DNA of 64,000 nt from Rhodeus uyekii (GCA_037043235.1 JAWRVZ010000286.1:124001-188000), one strand, 5' to 3'. Counted from the first letter of the stretch, positions 20,846-32,212 are shown. Notes: generated from the letters alone by a model not told the origin. A program made the numbers and translations.

Positions 20846-21955
20846 AAAGAATGTCAACTGATCACCGGTGTTCCGCAGGGCTCGGTTCTCTTCTCCATGT
20901 ACACCACATCACTAGGTCCCATCATAGAAGCACATCTCCTATCACTGCTACGCCGATGACACTCAGCACTAGATATAATTTCAACCAGATGATCCAATGG
21001 TGGCTGCGAGACTCACAAGCTGCGTAGCGGACATCTCGACATGGATGAAAGAGCATCATCTGCAGCTCAACCTGGCAAAGATGGAGCTTCTAGTCTTTCC
21101 TGACGATCCAACCCGACAGCATGATTTCACCGTCCAGATCGGTGCTACCATAATTACCCCTTCAAGGTGTGCCAGAAATCTTGGAGTGATCTTTGAGGAC
21201 CAGCTGACCTTCAAGTATCACATTGAAAAGACGGCTTGATCATGTAGGTTTGCACTCTACAACATTAGGGGGATCAGGCCAATCTTAACTGAGCAAGCTA
21301 CACAACTTCGGGTGCAGGCCATGGTCATTTCCAGACTGGACGATTGCAATGCTCTTCTGGACTTCCTGCAAGTATGATCAAAGCTCAGCAACTGATTCAT
21401 TCAGCTCATCTGGTCTTCAACCAACCAAAAGGGACACATGTCTTCATCTCACTACACTTCCTCTCGCAGCACGCATCAAATTCAAAGCACTGACTCTTGC
21501 ATAGAGAATTTACACAAACTAAGCACCTTCATACTTCCACTCACTGGTACAAATCTACAGACCTACCAGAAACCTTTGATTGATCAACGAGCGACGACTC
21601 ATGGTTCCATCACAGAGAGGAAAAAGAACGATCACAAGAACATTTTCATTCACCACCTGCGAAATGGCTGGTGGAACGACCTCCCTGCCGTCATCCAGAA
21701 TGCATATTCCTTGTCCAAGTTTAAAAGACTACTAAAATACACCTCTTCCATGAGCACCTAACATGACACACACACACACAAAACCCTCTTTCTTTCTCTA
21801 TTCCCCATACTTGTGTTCAGAATGTTCGAAATTTTGTATTGTAAGCGCTCTTATGTGTTTTTGGATCCTTTGGACAAATAGCTTCTATACTCCTCAAACT
21901 GTAAGTTGCTTTGGATAAAAGTGTCTGCTAAATGAGTAAATGTAAATGCAAATGA
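20846..21955 (+). mobile_element. L2/UnaL2-type LINE, 3' part (RT C-terminus and tail)
   Basis: Begins in RT at TGVPQGSVL (near 20868), proceeds through STWMKEHHLQLNLAKMELLVFP and NLGVIFEDQLTFKYHI (20997-21239), then a multiply shifted C-terminus including HLRNGWWNDLPAVIQ near 21690. It ends with the tail GCTTTGGATAAAAGTGTCTG near 21910, a stem-loop plus ATGTAAATG repeats. That tail type is recognised by the RT of UnaL2-group LINEs. It is 5'-truncated with several stops, so it is a dead copy. Confidence 0.8.
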
Positions 21956-22689
21956 GAAAGACGTTTTTTAACACTTAAGAAAAAGGAGATTTGATTCTGC
22001 CAGAACAGAACACGCACCATCAGAGCTCGAGGGCACTGGCTGTGCTCACTCCACTCACGCTTGGCAGTCTCCAAGGAGGCTGCCCGGCTTGCGATCCTCA
22101 CAGTGACTTCTTGTCCTGGAGATCACAAATGGGACCATCAGTGGGTCTAGAGACAGGCCTAGGCCTTATCCCTGCCCTAATCTGACAGTGTGATTTCCTC
22201 TTTCCAGAGCAGGAAACACGCACTGCGGATACTTCCAAACCAGCAAAGGTATTTGTACTACAGCTATCCAGTTACGAAGAACCAAACGCTTTTAGTATTG
22301 ATATTGGAGATGAAGTCTCTCGCAAGAGATTTCAGCCTTCAGTTATAACAAAATCTAGTTGAAATGTGTCTCCATCCGTCAATAACATAAGCAATAACTC
22401 TCTGAGCAGTTGAGACTCCTGGAACTCATGGCAACAAATTCCAATGTTATTCATTCAGTTGTTTGTACATGTGGTCCCTTCAGTAGTGTCTCAAAATTAG
22501 GGGGCAACCCACCTCTCACAATCAAGGTCACGAGGCTGTGCTTTCTCAACTCACTTATGTGAATCAATACTGGTTTCTCTAAAAGGGTAGATCCGTCTGG
22601 ACATGGTTTACACCTCAGCATACCCATGTTTTTACGGTGTCCAAGGTAGCCATCAAGGTAGATGGGTCTGAGTTGAGTCATCCCCGATG

Positions 22690-22860
22690 CTGCCCGTGCG
22701 TTGGGTTAAACTGGAGAGGTCCCCCCCTCCGAGGAGGGTCCCAGAGCACTCCAGGTGTCCTCTGCTGGTCAGGGCCCTGGAGTGGATGTTCAAAAAATAC
22801 TAGAGCCCAGCCTCAAGAGGTTGGTCCCCCTATTAGAGCTTCTGGCTTTCACAGTGGCTT
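22690..22860 (+). pseudogene. DIRS pol scrap (region before RT)
   Basis: CCTCCGAGGAGGGTCCCAGA (near 22725) and GTTGGTCCCCCTATTAGAG (near 22820) correspond in order and spacing to CCTCTGAGGAGGGTCCTAGA and GGCTGGTTCCCCTAGTAGA at 34016 and 34111 in the DIRS element of this window. Short, divergent and broken. Confidence 0.6.
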
Positions 22861-22869
22861 TCACAGAAT

Positions 22870-23700
22870 TTCCTTCATTTAAATGAAAATAAGACTGAGT
22901 ACATCCTGTTCAGCCCGGATTCACTCAACAGTGTTTTTAGCTTTGATCACATGACAACTCAGTTTGCTCTGTCTGTGCGTAACCTGGGTGTTATTTTGGA
23001 CAAAAACTTGCAGTACGATAAACAGATTGGTGCAGTAGTGAAGGCGAGTTTTTACCAGTTAAGACTTCTTAGTACGGTCAAATATTTTTTGTCAAGAGCC
23101 GACCTTGAAAAAGCAATTCATGCCTTCATCAGTTCGAGGATCGACTACTGTAATGCCCTCTACACTGGACTAAACACATCACTCATCAGTCACCTTCAAC
23201 TGGTGCAAAACGCTGCCGCACTCTCTAACACATCGAAAAGGTCACACATCACCCCTGTCCTACGCTCGCTTCATTGGCTCCCAGTGCAGTTTAGGGAGTA
23301 TAAAGTCATGTTGTTTGTGTTCAAGGCCATTCATGGTTTGGCCCCAGTATACCTCACTGATTTAGTAAAAGTCTATCAGCCAGCCAGAACACTCTGCTCC
23401 TCTGATCACATTTCTCTGGTGACACCAACATACAGATATAAAAAGTTTGGAGGCCGGTCATTTAGTGTACAGGGACCAAAGTTGTAGAATGCACTCCCTG
23501 TGCACCTCCGAAGCATCACGGTTCTGAGTGTTTTCAAAGCACATAGCTTTGGACTTGATTGATTAAATTTCTTTAATTTGTTTTCTTTATGTTGTCATTT
23601 GATGTTTGTTTTTTGTTCTTTTGGAAAGCGCCTTGTGCACCTTTTGGCTGTTTGTAAGGTGCTATATAAATAAATTTGATTGATTGATTGATTGATTGAT
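22870..23700 (+). mobile_element. L2-type LINE, 5'-truncated, with (TGAT)n tail
   Basis: One reading frame (22951-23487, 178 codons) covers the C-terminal half of ORF2: SVRNLGVILDKNLQYDKQI, RIDYCNALYTGL, LVQNAAA, RSLHWLPVQFREYKVMLFVFKAIHGLAPVYL and FGGRSFSVQGPKL, then a stop in place of the Trp of the KLWNALP motif. The frame is already open before 22951 (LNENKTEYILFSP). It ends with (TGAT)n at 23677-23700, the normal 3' end of fish L2. Similarity begins abruptly near 22870. Confidence 0.85.
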
Positions 23701-23827
23701 TCTGACCACGTGGAAACCCTTTCAAAGTGTTATGTCATTCAGTTTGGGTCTCGCTCTGCCAGTTTCAGCAGGATCCTACCTCTGAAGAAAGAAGCCATAA
23801 AAGAATAACCCAAAAGACAATGCTAGA

Positions 23828-23915
23828 CAAATAGGGCGTTTGAGTTCCACTTCAAAAACGTTGACATAATAGGATTGGCGAGTTAATCGTGACTTGAGAT
23901 AAATGAACACCACTG
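23828..23915. repeat. Terminal fragment of the CAGTGGAGTT DNA-transposon family
   Basis: Matches the right end of the element at 37134-39363 (GAC..ATAATAGGATTGGCGA and the final CACTGTA) with scattered differences. Left part absent. Confidence 0.75.
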
Positions 23916-24629
23916 TATCTACAAATTTGTAGTTTGATGACTTGCATGATTGTGTATATTATATCTTGATATCTATTATCTAACTTACTATTACAAGAGT
24001 CTTTAATAGTTCCTTTAGCAGTGTCCAATCCAGTTAAATATGTCAATTCTCTACTTGAGACAATGGATTGTAAAACTCTCCCTCTGAAAGATTTGCGCTA
24101 CCTTTGGTCACTAACCTCTTAGAGATCCTTCCCAAAAAATAAAAGCCAGATCTCTCTTCCATGCTCTCTTTACTTTGGATGTCCTTTCTTCCTTTGTATC
24201 TCTATCCTGCAAACTCTATGTCACAGGCCTCAAGACCTGCAGCCAGCCATGTGATATTCAGGAGCAACAAAGAGAACACACCCTACACTAGGTGCAACTC
24301 TGTCAACCATACCAGAGTCATTCTAAGTTGATCATGATTTCTTCATCTACGGAGAAGAAAGTAACTGCAACCTTAACACCATTGACTCCTGGAAACATGA
24401 AATCTTTCATCAGGACTTCAATGATAGCTTCAGGCATAAAAATACTTTACAAGTGCTTTGAGAAATGCTGATGATTCTTGTCACGGGTTAAATGACATAT
24501 TAATTTCCTTTTCCTGTTTCACTTTCACTTTACTATTTCCCATGTATGCATGTTTTGCGTGCATGTGTTTGTTTAGATTAGTTACATGTTAGTGATTTAG
24601 TTAATAAAACGTTATCCAAATTACATATG

Positions 24630-25046
24630 TGTCAGGGTTCTGTCACTTCAGTTTGGGTTTCTAGTGTGGTGGTTGACAGAGCTCTGACACTGCCCCTTTG
24701 TTGTGTCTTGTGATTGTGAAACTTCTTGTTCCCTCATTTCCCTTTATTGATCTGTCACTTATCTGTCTCTGCTCATTACCTTACCTCATGTGTTTCCTAT
24801 TTAACCCCGGTGTGTTTTCTGTCCTGTGTGGTGTCGTTGTCTTACATAGATTGTTCGCTTCCCTGGATGGTTTCCCTCTCCTTGTGCAGCCGTTTCATCC
24901 GGCATTGCTGTACATTCCTTACATGTTACCAGTTTATGTTAGTGTCATGTTTTCCCCCTCGTGGGCTTCACGTTTATGTTTTTTTATTGTTTGCAAATAA
25001 ATACCTCTTCTCCTGCACATGAGTCCTCCCTTCATGTTCTGTGACA
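24630..25046 (+). repeat. Solo LTR (417 bp), TGTCA family, 5-bp TSD ATATG
   Basis: Starts TGTCAGGGTTCTGTCA and ends GTTCTGTGACA; the five flanking bases are ATATG on both sides (24625-24629 and 25047-25051). A TATTTAACC TATA-like box lies near 24799 and AATAAA near 24997. The first 60 bases form an inverted repeat (24630-24645 with 24674-24689) that would pair over 16 bp in RNA counting two G-U pairs. Confidence 0.9.
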
Positions 25047-25083
25047 ATATGAGCTTATTGCTTATTAAGCTGATTCTGGTCTG

Positions 25084-26406
25084 TGTTATCACACCGGGCT
25101 GTGTGTAGAAACACGGAGACACACTAGATGCGGAGATAACTTGAATAAACTCAAAATGGAACTTTAATTATAAAACAAACCAAAAGGCACGCGAGGGTGC
25201 AAACAGAAAACTCTGAAGGGGAAACCAGGAGCAAACATACAAACACTTCCAACATTAATACATTCAAAGACTGACAATCACAATGGAGCACATGAAGGTT
25301 TAAATACATTAGGAAAATGACAAACAAGTCCATGGAGGTGCCGGAGGGATCAGGGGCCAGGCAGAGGGAGGTGTCCGGGGGGGAGCAGGCGGGGTCAGGG
25401 GCCAGGCACCCGAGTCAGTCCATGGTGGAGCCGAAGGACCAAGGCACCTGAGTGACGCCGCTGGCTCCGGAGGCCGAGGATGAGCTGGAGTGACGAACCT
25501 CCAAAGAACTAGCGGCAGGCACGAGGACTGACTCGGAGGTGGAGGGACAGAGGACGTAGGGGGAACCGAGGGGAGGGAGGAGCCGGCCGACGCCACAGGA
25601 GGAGGCCAGGCGACAACCGACCAAGGGGACACCGGTAGGACAAGGGAGCCTGCAGGAGAGGTAAGGCTGAGGGATGTCGATGGGGCTGAGGGTGTGAGGA
25701 GTGGAGGCGCTGACGATGCGTCGACAGGCCGAGGTGGAATGAGGGGCACCGAGGTCGTAGGTGGAACCTCAGTGCCCCACAACGCCGGTGTACCGCCGAC
25801 GCATGGCGGCTCCACGGTGTTGGGGGAAGCCAGAGTGGGGAAGCGGGACACAGGCAGAAACGGGGACGGGTGCAGGCTTGGTAGAGGTGGTGGGAGAGGG
25901 AGGCTGGGCGGGACTTCTGCTGGCTCTGGCAGGTCAGGAAGAATCCAGAGGCCCGGGAAGATAGGGAGTTCGGCCTGGGGAAAACACAGTTCATCAGGAG
26001 CAGGGCTACAGCAGGGTCATCCATTTTCTTTTGATGTTAATAAGTCCTTGTAGGCGACTTTGCCTTGGTCAGTCTTTCTGTTATCACACCGGGCTGTGTG
26101 TAGAAACACGGAGACACTAGACGCGGAGATAACTCGAATAAACTCAAAATGGAACTTTAATTATAAAACAAACCAAAAGGCACGCAAGGGTGCAAACAGA
26201 AAACTCGGAAGGGGAAACCAGGAGCAAACATACAAACACTTCCAACATTAATACATTCAAAGACTGACAACCACAATGGAGCACATGAAGGTTTAAATAC
26301 ACTAGGAAAATGACAAACAGGTGGCTAACTAAATGGGTAATCAAAACAAGACAGCTACGGGAACACAAGAGGGACAAAACAGGCGGATCAGGACCAGACT
26401 GTGACA
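25084..26406 (-). mobile_element. Complete non-autonomous LTR retrotransposon (1.3 kb), proline-rich interior, TSD GTCTG
   Basis: Two direct repeats (25084-25322 and 26079-26406) flank about 750 bp. Outside them lie identical 5-bp sequences, GTCTG, at 25079-25083 and 26407-26411. Minus orientation: the 5' LTR starts TGTCACAGTC and ends GTGATAACA. The 3' LTR lacks about the first 85 bp (start of U3), replaced by interior sequence. Over the shared 240 bp I count six substitutions and one 2-bp indel, so insertion was fairly recent. No RT, IN or gag-like protein; it must have been moved in trans. Confidence 0.88.
25309..26024 (-). CDS. Proline/serine-rich open region of the non-autonomous LTR element
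   Basis: The interior has two long overlapping minus frames (26024-25509, 171 codons, with an ATG about 55 bases after the LTR; and a Pro-rich frame that opens upstream of 25851 and runs to 25309, 180 codons from its first ATG). Composition is dominated by Pro, Ser, Leu and Trp with loose repeats such as PPAPPRTPPSAWPLIPPAPP. No family domain is recognisable. Whether it is translated is unknown; GC-rich low-complexity sequence can be open in several frames by chance. Confidence 0.4.
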
Positions 26407-26659
26407 GTCTGCTTATACATCAATGTCACTTTAACAATTAAAATCATAACTACATGCTAAGAATTTTTTTTTTTTTTTTTTGCAACCGTGAAAAATGTTC
26501 TTTAAGAAGAATTAATAGATGATCAGTTATGAGTGTTTGCTGGATGAATATCTTTACTGATTATAATATTAATTCATATGAAATAAAAGTTAATTTAATT
26601 TACTTATGCAAATATTTCTAATTAATTATGTCAAGTTATATGCAACAATTGCAGGACGG

Positions 26660-26966
26660 TGTCCGATGCAGAGTTGCAGAAATCCAAACAAAAAACACTT
26701 TATTCATAAAGGACAACATAAATAGCACTTAACAGTACAAAACCCGGAACACTTAGAAAACACGAAAGAGCATCCACACATGGCGACCTAACAACGACAC
26801 ATATAAAATTTCAACAATTGACCAAGTCAAGGGAGAACATAAGGGTTTATATAGGCAGGATAATGGGGAGCACCTAACACGACTAACAAGGGGGAGTGGC
26901 TGACATGACAGTGATAGAATCACAAAAGGATCACACAGGCGGAAAATTACATGACAGGACTGTGAC
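26660..26966 (-). repeat. TGTCA-family LTR copy
   Basis: Minus start TGTCACAGTCCTGTCATG, a TATATAAACC box near 26855 and an AATAAA signal near 26700 in the same order as its relatives. The 3' end is assigned at GGACA (26660) with uncertainty; no TSD found. Confidence 0.65.
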
Positions 26967-27197
26967 ATTGTGACATTGTGATTAATTATTCATATTTCCT
27001 TTGAGCTACATTTTCTATAACTGTTAATCCACAGTTCTGAGGACATAAAGATCTTTTGTTTTCTTCAATTGGGAAAGTTCAGATCTAATTTTACAAAAAA
27101 AAGCAAATTTTCTTAATTAGACTGGTACCACAGGTTAGTGCTAATGTACAGTTTGAATGAAACATTTTTGACTCCTTTGGATTGATGTGGAAACTTT

Positions 27198-27334
27198 CCT
27201 GTAGCCCAATCAGTAGAGCATTGGTGCTTACAATGCCAAGTTCATGGTTTTGATCCTACGGAAAGCAAAAGCTGATTCAGTGTGTTCCTGGCTTTGGATA
27301 AAAGCGTCTGCCAAATGCATAAATGTAAATGTAA
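27198..27334 (+). mobile_element. tRNA-derived SINE with L2/UnaL2-type tail
   Basis: The head CCTGTAGCCCAATCAGTAGA resembles a tRNA A-box region, and GGTTTTGATCCTA 45 bases on resembles a B box (GGTTCGATCC). The body is short. The tail GGCTTTGGATAAAAGCGTCT followed by AAATGTAAATG matches the 3' end of the LINE at 20846-21955. About 137 bp. A second copy lies at 43524-43679. Confidence 0.85.
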
Positions 27335-28345
27335 GTAGGAATTTAAGCAGGAATGTAAGTAGAAATGTACTGCCTCTTTCATCAAACACATTAATGTTAT
27401 ATTTTCCAATAGATTACCACAATCCCTTTTTTATGTCCTCTTATGACTAACGTGTACCTGGTATCACCACCTTTTACCATTTCACATTTCCTGGCACATA
27501 TTTACGCATTGGTATTGGCATACTCATCAAAAGCCAAACAATAAATGGGTAATCGGGTAATGGGAAATCAATAAATGAAGCACAGCCAGAATTACAGATG
27601 ATTTTACAAAGTGTCAGTTTATTGATAAAGCTGTAGTTATCTCACCTTCACTAATGTATCTTGACTTGTACATGCTCCATTATTTTTTCAAACAACACAT
27701 TAGCACCAGCCAAGCAATATTTTCACCCAGTCTTACTAACTGGGCCATACAAAGCAAGCAGTGTTTGGCCACCAAGTCAAATATGTAAATAATTGAAGTA
27801 CTGTGCATGGAAAAAGCCTTAGGTTGAGAATATGGTTGGCAATGAGATGAACAGTCTGCAAGCGTGCTAAGTGAGGGTTTCCAATTTCCTCCGTCTACAA
27901 ACTAGCACACTTGACATTTCTCTGATCCAATACAATACATCTTTGAAGAGCATAAAGCCTTGCATAGACTGTTTCTGTTCCCACTTCATTGATTTGGAGA
28001 ACAGCAGCATTGAAGGCAGCAGGGTAATTAACAGATTTGCAAGAAGCATTGTAAAGACAGCCAATGAAAGTCTTCTGGCTTATTATCTCTAAGTAGATTG
28101 GAACTAGTACTGAGGAATTTAAAATGTGCCATTTTTCACTTCAACTAACCCTCAGAGAACAATCTGTTGTGGCGAAAGTAAACGTGAGGACACATTTTGG
28201 TCATTTACAGAATACAGAAAGCACATTATGAGTAAATGTTGAAATGTTAAATGAAAACTCTGAGTAGCATGTTCCAGGTAAACAGCAGTTTAAATGGTTT
28301 TAAATATGAACACATTATCTAAATAAACATTGTGAAAAAAAGCAC
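27335..28345. other. No gene seen
   Basis: Non-repetitive AT-rich sequence; no coding pattern. 28346-28374 is a (TAA)n microsatellite. Confidence 0.6.
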
Positions 28346-28374
28346 TATTAATAATAATAATAATAATAATAATA
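28346..28374. repeat. (TAA)n microsatellite followed by (TTG)n
   Basis: About nine TAA units and then four TTG units. Confidence 0.9.
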
Positions 28375-28400
28375 AATTGTTGTTGTTGTAATAAACTGAG

Positions 28401-28772
28401 ATGACTGCAGTATGCTACCCTATCAATATCCTAAGCCTTCGCAGGGTACCTGAGATCTCGACAGTGCCTGATCCTTTTCCTCCACACCCCCAAATACCTG
28501 AGATCTTCCTAGTACCTGAGCTTTCTCCAAAGACTGAGTCTCCTCCTGAATGCACCCTAGTGTCCAAACTCTCTCCAGTGACTGAGCCCTCTCTAGCACC
28601 CTCTCCTAAGTTCAAGCCCTCTCTAGTACGCTCTCCAGTGCCTGGGCCGTCTGAACACTCCCAGATGCTTGGCACCTTCGAACAACAGGGGGTACCACCC
28701 CCCCCCCCCCCCCCCCCCCCCCCCCCACCTCCCCCTTGTTCTTGGGGAACTAGAGTTACATACGTAATCTGA
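28401..28772 (+). CDS. Proline/serine-rich ORF, probably from a non-autonomous LTR element
   Basis: 123 codons with loose repeats of the type VPELSP, VTEPSLAPSP, VPGPSEHS, ending in a poly-Pro run encoded by a 29-C homopolymer (28698-28726). The style is like the interior of the 25084-26406 element and of 54105-54415. No domain recognised and no LTR seen beside it. Equally likely a fossil without function. Confidence 0.35.
   Translation: MTAVCYPINILSLRRVPEISTVPDPFPPHPQIPEIFLVPELSPKTESPPECTLVSKLSPVTEPSLAPSPKFKPSLVRSPVPGPSEHSQMLGTFEQQGVPPPPPPPPPPPPPPCSWGTRVTYVI
28698..28726. repeat. 29-base C homopolymer
   Basis: Uninterrupted C run followed by ACCTCCCCC. The G-strand could form a G-quadruplex; length is likely polymorphic and prone to sequencing error. 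Confidence 0.9.
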
Positions 28773-28779
28773 GTCATTT

Positions 28780-30590
28780 TGTATTGTCACAGTGTTCTTG
28801 TTTAAGCTTAAATACAGCAAAAAGATGCTACCAAGAATTAGAATTGAAGCAGGTGCTATAATTAATAACTAAATTAACTAATGACAGCGAACATAGGCTA
28901 AGGAAATCGTGCCAACATCAGTCCAAATGAAGAGAGAGGCTGGCAAATGGTAGGGAACAAGAGATGGTGGTGGAGGCAACCAAGGCGACAATGATGGTGG
29001 GAAGAGCCAGAGGCTGTGTAGCCAGGTGGTAACCCAGAGAGCAAGGAGATTAGGCTGACGACACTGACTGACAACTGTCAGAGAAGAAGCCGACGGTAGC
29101 AGTTCTAGGAAAAGACAGAAAGCATATGTGACCGGGAGACACAGATTGTCCTTGTGGTCAAGACGGAGCTACAGTGAGAAGTATCTGAGGTGCAGCCAGG
29201 GTGCCTGACAACCAAGGTGGAGCCAGTAGGATGAGCAAGCTCATTGGAGCCACAAGGCTTCCTTCCATGCCATCAAACTTCATAAGCAACTCTACAGCAA
29301 TGAAAAACGAAGTCAGTTCACACACTTTACGAAATCACTTCACAAAATCGTTTCGTGAGTGTCGGTCTCAGGGAGAATGGTTGACTCATTTCTCCTTTCA
29401 TTCTCTGGATTGTGCATCGCGGCTATCGGATTAGATTTGTGCCTAAATATATTTAACATAACTTTTCAAGAAACTAATGAAAATATGAATTGAAACTTAA
29501 TAAAATTTCTATTAAATTGAAAAAATGAAAATTTTTAACATGCTTTGCTTAGAGTTTTCTCTTTAAGAGTTTGCAGGAAGTGGAGCAAATTTTCATTTTG
29601 GACATATTTCTACAGGCACTAATTTTTATCTTGCTCAGATACTGATGCTCATGAAAGTAGTAGAAGATAAACACATTCAAGCTCACATGCACACCTGTAA
29701 ACACAACACAATAACCTCTTCACTTCTAGGTACAAAACTCTAGTTCAAAGACTCAATAGCCAATGAGAACATACTATTGTTAGCCCCATCCCTATGAAAG
29801 AAATGTGCCAGAACGGCAAACAAAAATGAAGGGAGCGTAAACAAAAATGTCAGAATCGTAAATGGAAACTCTCAAAACACCTTTGAAAGTTCAGATCAGC
29901 GAAAGAAAGAGAAAACAATGCATGTGCATGTGTATTAAATTGCCTGCAATTTATCTTTTTCAATTTCAAAGAAATTATTCTGTTTCACTTTATATTTTCA
30001 TTAGATTCTCGCTGGTGACAGAGCAGATAGTGTACAGAGACCAACAGTGTACCAGTACCCACTCCAGAAAGTTGGCAAAAGTTCCAAAAGGAATGACACG
30101 GGGCAGACAATCTTTGTTTAAGCAATTATACATGAAAGCGCACAAAGTGTGATCCGAAAAATTTATTTGGCTTGCCACATGGAGAAATCCACAGATGTGG
30201 TCGAAGTCCTGGCAGCTGGCCAACCTGAAAGGCCATCTTCTTTTTACTCATGGTGAGGGTCTGATATTCTGTGTTGCAGCGAATGCACAAAATGGAAGTT
30301 AAAAAAAAAATACTAAACAAAAAAGTATACTAAAATGTTGTATAAAGAGTATACTTCTCATCAGTGAATACTTTTATTATTATTATAGTTATTATTAATG
30401 ATAATAATGTTATTTAATTAGAAATTAAAAATAATTTATACATATTTTCTTCTTATTGTTATTATTATTATTATCATCAGTATCATAAAAATTAAGAAGG
30501 TTTAACAGTTTACTGTCATATCGGCATCTTATTGTTATATCATATTTACATAAAAAAAAACTTTATCTCAAAACCTGAAGATGAGAAAAA
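28780..30590. other. No gene seen
   Basis: Stop-rich sequence, purine-rich near 28930-29060 and 29500-29530, AT-rich trinucleotide stretches near 30370-30480. Nothing assignable. Confidence 0.55.
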
Positions 30591-30593
30591 TCG

Positions 30594-30970
30594 TCTCGGG
30601 TTACGAAAGTAACCGTGGTTCCCTGAGGGGAACGAGACGCTGCATCAGAGCGCTAGGGGAAATAGCCTTGCTTCGGTCACGTGAAGATCTGTGCAAGCAA
30701 TGAGAGACAAACGCGTGTGAATGCGTCACGGCCGGCGATTGCCGGTGACGTCATGAGGAAGAGCATAAAGCGCGTCTGAAACCCGTACGCGTCAGCATGA
30801 ATGTCTGAAGTGGGCACGGAGGCGCAAGGAGCTGAGGCAAAGACGCAGCATCTCGTTCCCCTCAGGGAACCAGGGTTACATTCGTAACCCGAGACGTTCC
30901 CTTTCAGGGAACTCAAGCTGCGTCAAAGCGCTAGGGGAACGCTATACCAACATCACCTCAGCGACGCCGG
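30594..30970 (-). repeat. DIRS 3' terminal region with nested palindromes and promoter-like core
   Basis: Two inverted blocks (30594-30644 and 30846-30897), each containing the palindromic motifs GGTTAC..GTAACC and GTTCCCTGAGGGGAAC, bracket about 200 bp. That 200 bp carries CACGTG (30678-30683), TGACGTCA (30746-30753) and GCATAAAGCG. The same module, intact, ends the DIRS at 44036-48297. Palindromic joints are what DIRS recombinases are expected to act on. Confidence 0.8.
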
Positions 30971-32058
30971 CATCCGGGTGTGTCCCAGCTCACTGAGAGA
31001 GCACCCTGGTTCCCGGGGCGGCATCGAGGTCCAATTGGTAAACCTCATAAAAGTGTGCGGCGAAGACCAGCCAGCCGCAGCACAAACATCAGACAAGGAA
31101 ACTCCAGAGAGGAGAGCCTTGGATGCCGCCATGCTCCGAGTGGAGTGGGCCCGGACCCTCAAAGGAGAAGCATGTCCGGCTTCGTAAGCTAGACAGATAG
31201 CCTCGACTATCCACCTGCTTAGGGTTTGCTTGGAGGCTGGAGCCCCCTCAGGAGCCCCAAAGCAGTTGGTCCGACTTACGCCAAGTGGCAGTCTTGAGAA
31301 CGTAAGCGTCCAGTGCTCACACTGGACAGACCTTGTTCTTGTGCTCCTGCTCACGATCGTCAAATGGGGGAGGGCAGAAGGCCTGCAGTGTAATAGACCG
31401 AGCCACATTAGTGGGAACCTTGGGGACATAGCCTGACCTCGGGTGGAGAAAGGTTTTTCCATCCCGGGCCGAACTCGAGGCATGAGGGAGCCACCGAGAG
31501 GGTCTGAAGATCCCCGACCCTCTTAAGCGAGGCAATAGCCAGCAAAAGAAGGGTGTTAAGAGAGAGAAGCTGAAAGCTCCTCTAAGGTTCAAAGGGTGCC
31601 TGGGACAGGCCTTGGAGTACCACAGACAAGTCCCTGGCAGGCAGCCTAGTCTGTGCCGCAGGTCTCAGCCTTAATGTGCCACAGAGGAAACAAGTGACTA
31701 GAGGGTCCCTGCCCAAGGACACCCCACCCAGAGGTACATGGCAAGCTGATATGGTAGCCACATAAACCTTCAAGGTGGAGGGGGACAACCCTGCCGCAAA
31801 TCTTTCTTGCAGGAACTCCAGCACTTTGCTGACTCGACAGGTTACTGGGTTCACCTGCCCTTCACTACACCAAGACGTGAAAGGTTTCCACTTTAAGGCG
31901 TAGAGTTTCCTCGTGGAGGTAGCTCTGGACTGAAGGATGGTCTCCACAACCTCGGCTGAGAGACCGGATTCTATGAGCTGGACCCCCTCAGAGGCCAGCC
32001 AGAACTCCCGGGAGCAGAGCGATCGGGGGAAAAAGTGTACAGGCGTAGCCTCGGTCAC
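30953..32058 (-). pseudogene. DIRS tyrosine recombinase, frameshifted including at the catalytic Tyr
   Basis: Read in three frames (32058-31582, 31592-31317, 31483-30953). N-terminal SAM-like part: RKLYALKWKPFTSWCSEGQV..LEFLQERFAAGLSPSTLKVY. The catalytic part includes FLHPRSGYVPKVPTN, DREQEHKNKVCPV, the H-x-x-R box in HSTRSMAASKALL and AAGWSSPHTFMRF. The plus-strand copy continues as FYQLDL, where Tyr is the nucleophile. Here one T is missing (near 31040), so the frame slips on exactly that codon and reads FTNWTS. A segment around the first catalytic Arg is also missing or scrambled. Confidence 0.85.
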
Positions 32059-32059
32059 A

Positions 32060-32212
32060 CCTGTAACATGGCATCCTGCCCCAGAGGCGCTGGATGTTTT
32101 AAACGAAAGCCACAGAGGACAGAGAAATTCTTACAGAGGCAAACAGGTAAACCTGTGCCCTGCCATATCTGTCCCCAATCTGCTCCAGATAAGAAGGGGA
32201 CCAAGAGTTCTA
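32060..32212 (-). pseudogene. DIRS pol C-terminal scrap upstream of recombinase
   Basis: Minus sequence (GGAGCAGATTGGGGACAGAT, CCTGTTTGCCTCTGTAAGAA, CCAGCGCCTCTGGGGCAGGA) corresponds to 46603-46720 of the plus-strand DIRS, the end of RNase H/start of the C-terminal region. It stops where the plus-oriented terminal repeat begins (about 32215), marking the rearrangement junction. Confidence 0.75.

Noticed and set aside
24698..25022. Two overlapping hydrophobic plus-strand frames of about 100 codons
   Set aside because: They lie inside a solo LTR with a perfect TSD; pyrimidine-rich LTR sequence yields hydrophobic frames by chance.
25694..26053. Plus-strand Gly/Arg-rich open frame
   Set aside because: Shadow of the Pro-rich minus strand in GC-rich sequence; no conserved feature.
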